Part shown: piece after piece, positions 10,061-17,854 of the stretch
How the letters are laid out: each line of letters opens with the position of its first letter
Position numbering within the stretch: position 1 is the stretch's first letter
Origin: Goodfellowiella coeruleoviolacea
GTDB taxonomy: Bacteria > Actinomycetota > Actinomycetes > Mycobacteriales > Pseudonocardiaceae
Length of the DNA stretch: 64,000 bases
Reading direction: 5' to 3'
NCBI RefSeq assembly: GCF_024171785.1
Contig: NZ_JAMTCK010000013.1
Location: 209,900 to 273,899 of the forward strand
Translations under genes and position numbers: made by a program
The notes under the pieces: generated by a model
Databases searched by the model: none
Told to the model about the DNA's origin: nothing
What the model saw: only the letters and a program-made list of their open reading frames with translations

Positions 10061-11385
10061 GGCACCGCCATCCCCTGCGCCTGGAGTTCCGCGGTCAGCG
10101 CCGTGGCGAGCGCGCCGAGTTCACCGGGCACGTCGTCGGTGCACGAGGCGAAGATGGTGTTCAGCGCCTCGGCGGTCTGCTGCCGGAACGGCTGGAAGTT
10201 GGGCACGTTGGGGAAGGGCCTGGCGTCCTCGGCGTAACTGCTGGCGACCAGGTCCCAGCGCGGGTCCTGGTAGGTGGCGTGCACGTCGACCGTGCGGTTG
10301 ACCGGCAGCCGCACCACCGGCTGGGGCTGGCCGCGCATGCCGATCTGCTGGGCGGGCGGGCTGATCAGGAACTCGGCCAGGGCGCGCTGGGCGTCCGGCC
10401 GGGCCGAGCCGGCCATCAGGTAGACGTTCTCGCCCTCGCCGAGCACGGTGGTCCCGGCCGGGCCGGCCGGGGTGGGGATCACCTCGTAGCGGTCCTTGCC
10501 CAGCGACTTGTCGAAGCGGCCGAAGTTGTAGGGGCCGGTCAGGTAGATGCCGGCCTTGCCGGTCTCGAAGAACGGGTGGGCGTCGGCGGTGCTGGTGGTC
10601 AGCGCGCCGGGCTGGATCACCTTGCTGTCGCAGAACAGCCCGCGCAGCCACCGCACGGCCGCGACGCTCTCGGCGGAGTCCACCGCGACCCGGTAGCCGC
10701 CGTCCCCGGTGGGCGCCAGGATGTCGCCGCCGCCCTGCCACAGGTAGGACGCGGCCCACCAGGACAGGTAGCCGCGGTCGGTGGTGCCGGGCACGAGCAT
10801 GCCGTAGGTGTCGGCCTGGCCGTCGCCGTCCGGGTCCTGCGTGGTGAACGCGGTGGCCAGCTCGACCAGTTCCGCCCAGGTGGTGGGCACCGGCCGGCCC
10901 AGCTTCTCCCGCCAGTCGCGGCGGACGAGGGTGACCATGGCCTGCGCGGAGAACGGCACGCCGTAGTGGTGGCCGTCGCTGGCCCTGGCGCTGTCCCAGG
11001 CCCGGTCGGTGATGTCGGTGCCGCCGGCGATGCTGGTCGGCTGGATCTCGGTGACCAGGCCCTGCGAGTGGTAGAGGCCGAGCATGCCGGTGTCGTTGAT
11101 CAGCACGTCCGGCAGGTTCCTGGCGGCGGCGCGGCGCTGGATCCACTTGTCGAAGTCGATCGGCACCGCCTTGTAGTCCACCTCGATGCCGGTGGCCTGC
11201 TCGAACGCGGCGAAGATCGCCTCGTAGACCTTGGCGCTGGCCGCGTTGCTTCGGGTCCACACCTCCAGCGGCGCGGTGGGGTCCTTGGCCGCGGCCGGGC
11301 TGAACCCACAGCCGGCGCCGACCAGTCCGACCACGCCGAGCACGGCGATCAGGAGGGAACGCAAGCGGGTCGATGTGCCCAACAC
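10057..11385 (-). CDS. ABC transporter sugar-binding lipoprotein
   Basis: Extracellular solute-binding protein (family 1, MalE-like), about 442 residues, first gene of the uronate transport and catabolism operon. The signal peptide LIAVLGVVGLVGAGC ends in a lipobox with the lipidated cysteine at residue 26. The fold-typical segments LEVWTRSNAASAKVYEAIFAAFEQATGIEVDY and GVPFSAQAMVTLVRRD follow, and the mid-protein KAGIYLTGPYNFG is usual for these proteins. The start is GTG 11385 or TTG 11382; AGGAGG lies three or six bases before them, which favours TTG slightly. The ligand is inferred to be glucuronate, glucarate or an oligouronide from the genes downstream. Confidence 0.92.
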   Translation of the reverse strand: MLGTSTRLRSLLIAVLGVVGLVGAGCGFSPAAAKDPTAPLEVWTRSNAASAKVYEAIFAAFEQATGIEVDYKAVPIDFDKWIQRRAAARNLPDVLINDTGMLGLYHSQGLVTEIQPTSIAGGTDITDRAWDSARASDGHHYGVPFSAQAMVTLVRRDWREKLGRPVPTTWAELVELATAFTTQDPDGDGQADTYGMLVPGTTDRGYLSWWAASYLWQGGGDILAPTGDGGYRVAVDSAESVAAVRWLRGLFCDSKVIQPGALTTSTADAHPFFETGKAGIYLTGPYNFGRFDKSLGKDRYEVIPTPAGPAGTTVLGEGENVYLMAGSARPDAQRALAEFLISPPAQQIGMRGQPQPVVRLPVNRTVDVHATYQDPRWDLVASSYAEDARPFPNVPNFQPFRQQTAEALNTIFASCTDDVPGELGALATALTAELQAQGMAVP

Positions 11386-11534
11386 CCCTCCTCGTCACCG
11401 TTTTCATGTATGTGAACTAGAGTCGAGCTTGTGAACGTGCTGCCGGACTGTAAGAATCGCCACATCCGCGTGTCAAGGGCGTTGCGCAAAGATCTCCTGG
11501 CCCGAGCCAGGTGATGGCTGCTGAGGAGGTCGTG
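11386..11534. promoter_or_regulatory. Divergent control region with candidate IclR operator
   Basis: The region separates the binding-protein operon from the IclR gene and must hold both promoters. TGTGAAC occurs twice in direct orientation, at 11411-11417 and 11430-11436 (19 bases apart, about two helical turns), a plausible regulator site. The assignment to the adjacent IclR protein is inferred from position only. Confidence 0.4.
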
Positions 11535-12350
11535 GTGGCCGAAGTGGTGGGCGAGGCCGCGGGCGACGTCGTCCCGGCCGGGGCGCCGGCCAGACCCGCG
11601 GCGGTCAAGTCCGCCGACCGCACGGTGGAGCTGCTGGAGGTGCTGGCCTCGGCCGACCGCCGGCTGACCCTCACCGAGCTGCACCGCACCCTGAACTACC
11701 CCAAGTCCAGCCTGTACATGCTGTTGCAGACGCTGGTCGGTCGCGGCTGGGTGGAGGTGGACGCCGACCGGGGCACCTACGGCATCGGCGTGCGCGCCCT
11801 GCTGGTCGGCACGTCCTACCTGGACCACGACCCGGTGGTGCAGGTCGCCGCGCGGGTCATGGAGCAGGTGCGCCAGGAGGTCAACGAGACCGTGCACCTG
11901 GCCCGGCTGGACGGCCCGGACGTGGTGTACCTGGCCAGCCGGGAGTCCGAGCACCACCTGCGCGTGGTGTCCCGGGTGGGCCGCCGGCTGCCGGCGCACG
12001 CCACCTCGCTGGGCAAGGCCCTGCTGGCCGAGCGGGACCGCGACGAGGTCGACGTGCTGCTGCCGGGCGAGCTGGCCGCGCTGACCCCGGACACCGTGGT
12101 CGACCGCGCCGCCCTACACGAGCAGCTGGCCCGGTTCCGCGTGGCCGGCTACGCGCACGAGCGCGAGGAGAACACGCCGGGGCTGGGCTGCTTCGCCGTG
12201 GCCCTGCCCTACCGGCGCCCGGTGCTGGACGCGCTGAGCTGCTCGGTGCCGCTGGGCCGGCTGGACGCCGAGCACGAGCAGCAGGTGGTCGCCGCGCTGT
12301 TGACCGCGGCGCGCACCATCACCGACCTGCTTCGCCAGTTCGGCCGGTGA
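11535..12350 (+). CDS. IclR family transcriptional regulator
   Basis: Regulator of the surrounding uronate genes, inferred from its divergent position. About 271 residues: the N-terminal winged helix (LTLTELHRTLNYPKSSLYMLLQTLVGRGWVEVD) is followed by the IclR effector-binding domain containing LARLDGPDVVYLASRES, LPAHATSLGKALLAE and a C-terminal segment ending in RTITDLLRQFG. GTG at 11535 is chosen because GAGGAGG lies five bases before it; GTG 11511 or ATG 11514 would put that site inside the gene and have no ribosome binding site of their own. IclR proteins of aromatic or sugar acid pathways act as repressors or activators; which applies here cannot be told. The likely effector is a pathway intermediate such as glucarate or ketodeoxyglucarate. 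Confidence 0.9.
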   Translation: MAEVVGEAAGDVVPAGAPARPAAVKSADRTVELLEVLASADRRLTLTELHRTLNYPKSSLYMLLQTLVGRGWVEVDADRGTYGIGVRALLVGTSYLDHDPVVQVAARVMEQVRQEVNETVHLARLDGPDVVYLASRESEHHLRVVSRVGRRLPAHATSLGKALLAERDRDEVDVLLPGELAALTPDTVVDRAALHEQLARFRVAGYAHEREENTPGLGCFAVALPYRRPVLDALSCSVPLGRLDAEHEQQVVAALLTAARTITDLLRQFGR

Positions 12351-12357
12351 GCCGCGT

Positions 12358-12380
12358 GGGACCCGGGTACCCGGTGTCCC
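12358..12380. terminator. Short imperfect palindrome after the IclR gene
   Basis: GGGAC-CCGGG and CCCGG-T-GTCCC form a 10-bp stem with a one-base bulge and a two-base loop eight bases after the IclR stop. It may end the iclR transcript or attenuate read-through into the uronate dehydrogenase gene. Confidence 0.4.
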
Positions 12381-12456
12381 GGCGTCGTTCGAGAAGAGGG
12401 CCCACTGGCAGTCCCCACCCCACCCGCAGAACCGATTCCGGAGAGGCTCGACACCC

Positions 12457-13275
12457 GTGACCGAACGCATCCTGATCACCGGCGCGGCCGGCACCGTTGG
12501 CACGCTGATGCGCCCGAGACTGGCCGCACCGGGCCGGACCCTGCGCCTGCTCGACATCGCCGAGCTGCCCCCGGCCGGTCCGGACGAGCGCGTGGAGCTG
12601 CTGCGCGGCTCGGTGACCGACATGGCCACCATGGAGGCCGCCTGCGCCGGCGTGGACGCCGTGATCCACCTCGGCGGGCACAGCATGGAGGAGCCGTGGG
12701 AGAAGACGCTGGACGTCAACATCAACGGCAGCCACACCGTGCTGGAGGCGGCCCGCCGGCAGGGCGTGTCCCGGGTGGTGCTGGCCAGCTCCAACCACGC
12801 GGTCGGGTTCACCAGGCGGGCCGACGGCGAGGCCGGTGACTACCTGTTCCCCCGGCCGGACACCTACTACGGGGTCAGCAAGGTGGCGCTGGAGGCGCTG
12901 GGCAGCCTGTTCGCCGACCGGTTCGGCATGGACGTGATCTGCGTGCGCATCGGCGCGTGCTTCGAGCGCCCCAGGGACGCGCGCATGCTGTCCACCTGGC
13001 TGTCCCCGGACGACGGCGCGCGCCTGTTCGAGGTGTGCCTGCGCACGCCGGCGCCCGGGTTCCGGGTGATCTGGGGCGTGTCGAACAACACCCGGCGCTG
13101 GTTCTCGCTGGACGAGGCGCGCACACTCGGCTTCGAGCCGGTGGACGACGCCGAGGCCTACGCGGCCGAGGTGCTGGCCGGCACCGGCGAACCAGACCCC
13201 GACGACCCCGCGCTGAGCCACCTCGGCGGGACCTGGTGCACCTGGGAACTGGGTGCGTCCATGAAGGGAGCATGA
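12457..13275 (+). CDS. udh: Uronate dehydrogenase (NAD-dependent epimerase/dehydratase family)
   Basis: Oxidises D-glucuronate or D-galacturonate to the aldarolactone with NAD, the entry step of the oxidative uronate pathway. A 272-residue extended SDR: the nucleotide motif ITGAAGTVG lies at residues 7-15, DI after the second strand favours NAD over NADP, and the catalytic YxxxK is Tyr138 and Lys142 in TYYGVSK, preceded by ASSNHAVG. Length and the motif HSMEEPWEKTLDVNINGSHTVLEAAR agree with Agrobacterium-type UDH (265 residues). GTG start follows GGAGAGG. Its last four bases overlap the aldehyde dehydrogenase start. Together with gudD, kdgD and the semialdehyde dehydrogenase it closes a full route to 2-oxoglutarate. 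Confidence 0.88.
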   Translation: MTERILITGAAGTVGTLMRPRLAAPGRTLRLLDIAELPPAGPDERVELLRGSVTDMATMEAACAGVDAVIHLGGHSMEEPWEKTLDVNINGSHTVLEAARRQGVSRVVLASSNHAVGFTRRADGEAGDYLFPRPDTYYGVSKVALEALGSLFADRFGMDVICVRIGACFERPRDARMLSTWLSPDDGARLFEVCLRTPAPGFRVIWGVSNNTRRWFSLDEARTLGFEPVDDAEAYAAEVLAGTGEPDPDDPALSHLGGTWCTWELGASMKGA

Positions 13276-14795
13276 GAGTGAGCACCGTCCAAGGCTTCAA
13301 CCCTCGGACCGGTCAACCGTTCGGCGATCCAATCGAGTCCACTGTGGACAGCGAGGTGGACCGGATCTGCGCGGCCGCCGCCACGGCGTTCCCCGCCTGG
13401 TCGAACCTGCCCGCCGCGGACCGGGCGGCCGTGCTGGACCAGGTCGCCGACGCCTTGGACGCCGAGGCCGACCTGCTGCTGTCCACTGCGGACGGTGAGA
13501 CCGCGCTCGGGCTGCCCCGGCTGACCACCGAGCTGAAGCGCACCACCAACCAGCTGCGGCTGTTCGGGGAGGTGCTGCGGGAGGGCAGCTTCGTCGAGGC
13601 GACCATCGACTCCCCCAACCCGGACACCGTCCCGCCGCGCCCGGACCTGCGGCGCGTGCTGCGCGCCATCGGGCCGGTCGCGGTGTTCGCCGCCAGCAAC
13701 TTCCCGTTCGCGTTCTCCGTCGCCGGCGGGGACACCGCCTCGGCGCTGGCCGCGGGCTGCCCGGTGGTGGTCAAGGCCCACCCCGGTCACCCGGCGACCT
13801 CGCAGGAGACCGCGCGGGTGGTCACGGCCGCGCTGCGCGCCGCCGGTGCGCCCGAGGGCGTGTTCGGCATCGTGCACGGCCAGGACGCGGGGGTGCGGCT
13901 GGTCCAGCACCCGGCGATCAAGGGCGTGGGCTTCACCGGCTCCACCCACGGCGGCCGGGCCCTGTTCGACCTGGCCAGCTCCCGGCCCGAGCCCATCCCG
14001 TTCTACGGGGAGCTGGGCAGCGTGAACCCCACGGTGATCCTGCCCGGCATCGCCGCCGAGCAGGCCGAGTCGGTCGCCGCCGGCTACGCCCAGTCGCTGA
14101 CCATGGGCGTGGGCCAGTTCTGCACCAACCCCGGCCTGCTGTTCGCGCCGGTGTCCCTGGTGGACGCGCTGGCCAGCGCCGTGGGCGGGGCCCAGGGCGG
14201 GGCCATGCTCACCGAGCGGATGCGCGACGCCTACCGGTCCGGCACCGACGAACTGGCCGGCAGCGGCCTGGCCGAGCTGATCGCGTCCGGCCCGGAACCC
14301 GAGGACCAGGGCTGGGCCGTGGGCGCCCGGCTGTTCCGGGTGTCGCTGGCCGAGTTCCGCGACAACACCGAGAAGCTGTCCGAGGAGTACTTCGGCCCGT
14401 CCGGCCTGGTGATCACCTACACCGAGGACGAGCTGGACCAGCTCACCGAGGTGCTGGCGCTGCTGCCCGGCTCGCTGACCGGCACCGTGCACGCGGCCAG
14501 CGGCGAACCCGAGCTGGCCAGGCGCGTGGGTGAGGCGCTGCGCCCCCGGGTGGGCCGGCTGATCTACAACGCCTGGCCGACCGGGGTGGCCGTGGCCTGG
14601 GGCATGCACCACGGCGGCCCGTGGCCGTCCACCACCAACCCGCTGCACACCTCGGTGGGTGCCACCGCGATCCGCCGCTGGCTCGCGCCGGTCACCTACC
14701 AGTCCTGGCCGGACGAGCTGCTGCCACCGGAGCTGCGCGACGACAACCCGCTGGGCATCCCGCGCCGCCGCGACGGCGTGCTCGGCACGCACTGA
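13272..14795 (+). CDS. 2,5-dioxovalerate (ketoglutarate semialdehyde) dehydrogenase
   Basis: Oxidises 2-oxoglutarate semialdehyde to 2-oxoglutarate with NAD(P), the last step of the glucarate pathway. A 507-residue aldehyde dehydrogenase: the cofactor segment VAVFAASNFPFAFSVAGGDT, the general base Glu247 in YGELGSVNP and the nucleophile Cys284 in GVGQFCTNPG are typical of the KGSADH-III / AldH-like subgroup rather than betaine or succinate semialdehyde enzymes. ATG at 13272 overlaps the uronate dehydrogenase stop (ATGA) with AAGGGAG just upstream; a GTG two codons later is possible. It is followed by a hairpin with a T-rich tail. Note that this gene and udh lie on the strand opposite to gudD and kdgD, so the pathway is split into two divergent operons. 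Confidence 0.9.
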   Translation: MRVSTVQGFNPRTGQPFGDPIESTVDSEVDRICAAAATAFPAWSNLPAADRAAVLDQVADALDAEADLLLSTADGETALGLPRLTTELKRTTNQLRLFGEVLREGSFVEATIDSPNPDTVPPRPDLRRVLRAIGPVAVFAASNFPFAFSVAGGDTASALAAGCPVVVKAHPGHPATSQETARVVTAALRAAGAPEGVFGIVHGQDAGVRLVQHPAIKGVGFTGSTHGGRALFDLASSRPEPIPFYGELGSVNPTVILPGIAAEQAESVAAGYAQSLTMGVGQFCTNPGLLFAPVSLVDALASAVGGAQGGAMLTERMRDAYRSGTDELAGSGLAELIASGPEPEDQGWAVGARLFRVSLAEFRDNTEKLSEEYFGPSGLVITYTEDELDQLTEVLALLPGSLTGTVHAASGEPELARRVGEALRPRVGRLIYNAWPTGVAVAWGMHHGGPWPSTTNPLHTSVGATAIRRWLAPVTYQSWPDELLPPELRDDNPLGIPRRRDGVLGTH

Positions 14796-14820
14796 CCTGG
14801 CTGTCCAGGACGTGACGAAC

Positions 14821-14864
14821 CCGGTGGGCGCCGGTGACCCCGGTGGCCCACCGGTTCCTCTTTT
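14821..14864 (+). terminator. Intrinsic terminator after the semialdehyde dehydrogenase gene
   Basis: A 9-bp stem (14821-14829 with 14846-14854) is followed by the pyrimidine tail TTCCTCTTTT, an unusually classical terminator for this GC-rich sequence. Confidence 0.7.
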
Positions 14865-14923
14865 CGGTGCGGCTGCGGGAAAATCGCACGCCCGGCAGCG
14901 GTTGTCCGCCTAGTCTTGCGGCC

Positions 14924-16102
14924 ATGGCACCCAACATCGTGCCCGGCAAGCACGTGGACATTCACCTGTGGACCCGGCCGGAGACGGTCGAGCCCGTCGC
15001 CATGCAGCAGCTGCACAACATCGCGGCGCTGCCCTGGGCGGTCAAGCACGTCGCGGTCATGCCGGACGTGCACTACGGCAAGGGCGCCACGGTCGGCTCG
15101 GTCATCGCCATGCGCGAGGCCGTCTCCCCCGCGGCCGTGGGCGTGGACATCGGCTGCGGCATGGCCGCGGTCCGCACCTCGCTGCGCGCCGAGGACCTGC
15201 CCGACGACCTGGGCCGCATCCGCTCCGCCCTGGAGTCCGTCGTCCCGGTCGGCTTCCACCAGCACCAGGACCCCGCGTTCGACCAGCGCGACGCCAGCGA
15301 CTGGGACAGCTTCTGGCGCGGCTTCGACAACCTGACCCCGGTAGTGCGGGACAAGGTGGACCGCGCGCTGCGGCAGATGGGCACCCTGGGCGGCGGCAAC
15401 CACTTCCTGGAGATCTGCCTGGACACCACCGACCAGGTGTGGGTCATGCTGCACTCGGGTTCCCGCAACATCGGCAACGAACTGGCCAAGTACCACATCG
15501 AGGTGGCCCGCAAGCTCGCGCACAACGACGAACTGCCCGACCCCGACCTGGCCGTGTTCCTGGCCGGCACCCCGGAGATGGCCGCCTACCGGCACGACCT
15601 GTACTGGGCCCAGGACTACGCGCGGCGCAACCGCGCCGTCATGCTCCGGCTGGCCACCGAGGTGCTGCGCGCGCGGTTCCCGCACGTCCAGTTCGACGAG
15701 CCGATCTCCTGCCACCACAACTACGTGGCCGAGGAAACCCACTTCGGCGAGGAGGTCCTGGTCACCCGCAAGGGCGCGATCCGCGCCGGCCGCGGCGACC
15801 TGGGCATCATCCCCGGCTCGATGGGCACGGCGTCCTACATCGTGCGCGGCCTGGGCAACCCCGACTCGTTCGAGTCGGCCTCCCACGGCGCCGGCCGCCG
15901 CATGTCCCGCAACGCCGCCCGCAAGCGCTTCACCGCCGAGGACCTGGCCGCGCAGACCGCCGGCGTCGAGTGCCGCAAGGACAGTGGCGTGGTCGACGAG
16001 ATCCCCGCCGCCTACAAGGACATCGACGAGGTCATCGCCAACCAGACCGACCTGATCGAGGTCGTCGCCAAGCTCAAGCAGGTCGTCTGCGTCAAGGGCT
16101 GA
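14924..16102 (+). CDS. rtcB: RNA-splicing ligase RtcB
   Basis: GTP- and Mn-dependent RNA ligase joining 2',3'-cyclic phosphate or 3'-phosphate ends to 5'-OH ends, acting in RNA repair. 392 residues. Metal ligands are seen in GVDIGCGM (Cys78), GGGNHF (His160) and HSGSRNIG; the guanylylated histidine is His321 in SASHGAGRRMSR; GSMGT lies before it. The ATG at 14924 has no Shine-Dalgarno sequence but a TAGTCT hexamer ends eight bases before it, so the mRNA is probably leaderless. No archease or RtcA/RtcR gene is adjacent. The gene abuts the left arm of the inverted-repeat element, which starts 25 bases after its stop. Confidence 0.95.
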   Translation: MAPNIVPGKHVDIHLWTRPETVEPVAMQQLHNIAALPWAVKHVAVMPDVHYGKGATVGSVIAMREAVSPAAVGVDIGCGMAAVRTSLRAEDLPDDLGRIRSALESVVPVGFHQHQDPAFDQRDASDWDSFWRGFDNLTPVVRDKVDRALRQMGTLGGGNHFLEICLDTTDQVWVMLHSGSRNIGNELAKYHIEVARKLAHNDELPDPDLAVFLAGTPEMAAYRHDLYWAQDYARRNRAVMLRLATEVLRARFPHVQFDEPISCHHNYVAEETHFGEEVLVTRKGAIRAGRGDLGIIPGSMGTASYIVRGLGNPDSFESASHGAGRRMSRNAARKRFTAEDLAAQTAGVECRKDSGVVDEIPAAYKDIDEVIANQTDLIEVVAKLKQVVCVKG

Positions 16103-16127
16103 CCCAAACCCCGTGCCCCGAGTTCGT

Positions 16128-16627
16128 TGGGGGTTGTGTCCAGCCCGTACGGGGTGAGCGCCCCTGCCCTGTTCGCGCGTGATGGGGTTGGGGCCCCTGC
16201 CCTGTGTTCGCCGTACCGGGTTGTGTCCAACCCGAACTGGTTCAGCGAACTGCAGGTTCGGCGCGCGCCTGCCCCGTCCGCGCGTGGCGGGTTTGGGGCC
16301 CCTGCCCCGGTTTCGGCGTACGGGTTTGTGTCCAACCAGAACTGGTTTAGCGAACTGCAGGTTCGGCGCCCCGGATTGTAGGTCGCGGCGAGTAGGTGCC
16401 ATCTCAGCCCGGTCGCGACCTGCAATGCGGGTTTTTTAGCCGAACATGCGGTTCGCGTTAAAGATCAGGTGCGCGGCGATCGGTCAGCGCGCGGCGATGT
16501 GGCTCTGGGCCACAGGCGCAATCGCCCCGTGCGTGATCGCGCAACCTGGCCTGATCAACCTGGGGGCGCAGCGAAGCTCGCACCAGAGTGGTTGACCGCG
16601 CTGACAGATCTCGCGAGCACTGATCAG
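16128..16627 (+). repeat. Left arm of a long inverted repeat
   Basis: About 500 bases that recur almost exactly, in reverse orientation, at 17855-18390. The arm contains internal repeats: a roughly 42-base block reading TGTCCAACC, GAACTGG, and the near-palindrome GCGAACTGCAGGTTCGGCG occurs at about 16222-16263 and again about 105 bases later, separated by GGGCAGGGGCCCC-type segments. The inner 250 bases are unique sequence ending in CTGATCAG at the boundary with the central gene. A reading frame starting at 16469 merely translates the repeat and lacks a ribosome binding site. Confidence 0.9.
16376..16437 (+). ncRNA. Candidate structured RNA / terminator stem-loop in the left arm
   Basis: A 12-bp stem with one G-U pair (16376-16387 with 16414-16425), a 26-base loop, then TGCGGG and six T residues. 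It looks like an intrinsic terminator reading toward the centre of the element, and could end a short transcript from the repeat-rich outer part of the arm. An identical structure occurs in the right arm, also pointing inward. Transcription is not shown by the sequence. Confidence 0.4.
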
Positions 16628-16628
16628 A

Positions 16629-16658
16629 GGGCGCTCAGCCGACCAGCCAAGCGCCCTC
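16629..16658 (-). terminator. Hairpin after the TPR gene
   Basis: AGGGCGCT and AGCGCCCT form an 8-bp stem 19 bases downstream of the minus-strand gene, at the junction with the left arm. I considered a tRNA here and rejected it. Confidence 0.5.
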
Positions 16659-16676
16659 CTCCGTGCGCTGCGCCAA

Positions 16677-17708
16677 CTACACCGTGACGCCGACCCACGC
16701 GGCAAAACCAGCGGCCGTGTCGGACCGCCGCCGCTCGGACCGGACCAGGTTGCGGATGGTTTCGTGAACCATCGGGTGGTACCGGGTCTGCTGCGGCGCG
16801 GTCCGCTTCGCGAGCAACAAGGCGGACAGGGCCTTCTCACGATCGCCGTGCAGCAGGTAACCCCTGCTCAGGTCAATCCAGTGATGCCCGATGCGCTCAC
16901 GCGGGGTATCGCTGGGAATGCGGAAATCCGCTGCCCGCTGCACCGCTTCGGTCCCGTTGTTGGCCTCCACCGCGAGTGCCACAGCCCAGATGTTGACGTT
17001 CGTCGGCCCGAAGGCCAGGCGGTACGCGTCCCCGTCCGATCCGATCCGCTCGGCGGTTTCCCGTGCTTCGGCGAGGTGCGCGTCAGCGGTGTCCAGGTCA
17101 CCGGCGCGGGCGGCGGCAAGGCCGCTCTTGAGGTGCAGGCTGCCCGACACCTGCAACGTGTCCGAACTGGCCTTGCCCAGCCTCGGCTCAATGACCGACC
17201 GGGACTTCTCCAGAAACCGTTGCGCCGCAGTCCAGTCGGCGACCGCGATCATCTCGCCAGCACGTTGGTAATCACCGACCAGCACTGCCAGCTCGTCACC
17301 GGACCGGCCAGCGGCCCAGACGTAACGATCAACACCGAGCGAAGCGAGATCGGCGTAGCCGAGCTTCCACGCGACCTGGGAAGCCGCGTAATACGCTTCG
17401 GCAAGAAGCGCGTAAATCCTTTCCTTCTCGTTCTGGCGCGCGGCGTGGAGCGCTGTTCGGATCTCCGCCAGCAGGGCGGGCAGACTGGCACCCAGGCTCG
17501 ACAGGTTAACCTCATGCCTCAGGCGCGAGGCTTCGGCAACACCGGCCCGCAACTGGTCGAACGGGCGCGGCGGTACTTCGCCGTCCAGCTCCGCGCAGTA
17601 CGCCGCCAGTTCTCGCCGCAGCGCGGGAACAACGGAATGCAGCTCTCGCTCCGCGCGCCGTTTGCGTTCTTCTGCTACACGAGCACCGACGCTCTGGTGA
17701 TCAGGCAC
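16677..17708 (-). CDS. TPR protein derived from an XRE-type regulator, DNA-binding domain deleted
   Basis: A 343-residue helical protein. Actinobacterial XRE regulators of this type usually begin with a helix-turn-helix of about 60 residues followed by a long tetratricopeptide-like region. Here residues 1-17 (MPDHQSVGARVAEERKR) match the first helix of such a domain, but the sequence then jumps directly to AERELHSVVPALRRELAAY, the start of the TPR part, so the recognition helices are missing while the frame is intact. The remaining region (LRHEVNLSSLGASLPALLAEIRTALH, LLAEAYYAASQVAWKLGY, SGLAAARAGDLDTADAHLAEARE) looks complete. GTG at 17708 has GGAGG five bases before it. The gene is visibly poorer in GC than its neighbours and is enclosed by inverted arms, suggesting transfer. 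Function is unknown; it may titrate a partner regulator or ligand. Confidence 0.72.
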   Translation of the reverse strand: MPDHQSVGARVAEERKRRAERELHSVVPALRRELAAYCAELDGEVPPRPFDQLRAGVAEASRLRHEVNLSSLGASLPALLAEIRTALHAARQNEKERIYALLAEAYYAASQVAWKLGYADLASLGVDRYVWAAGRSGDELAVLVGDYQRAGEMIAVADWTAAQRFLEKSRSVIEPRLGKASSDTLQVSGSLHLKSGLAAARAGDLDTADAHLAEARETAERIGSDGDAYRLAFGPTNVNIWAVALAVEANNGTEAVQRAADFRIPSDTPRERIGHHWIDLSRGYLLHGDREKALSALLLAKRTAPQQTRYHPMVHETIRNLVRSERRRSDTAAGFAAWVGVTV

Positions 17709-17854
17709 TGTGGCCTCCGCATGGAGGTGAACCAGGTAACTGACATGCTACGCGCCGCCAGGAGCCCATTCGTTTTTGGTTTCTAGCACTTCAACCGGGA
17801 TATTTTTCTTGTCCTCCCAGTAATCAGCGGATCTATGGATTGCCGGAGTGAGAG
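17709..17854. other. AT-richer spacer inside the inverted-repeat element
   Basis: Contains the ribosome binding site of the TPR gene and, on the minus strand, a TAGCAT hexamer about 45 bases upstream of its start that could be a -10 box. The stretch 17770-17830 has runs of T unlike the flanking chromosome. No other gene is supported. Confidence 0.5.

Noticed and set aside
16630-16690. A tRNA-like stretch at the end of the TPR gene
   Set aside because: Only one 8-bp stem forms; D, anticodon and T arms with the conserved GTTCGA loop are missing.
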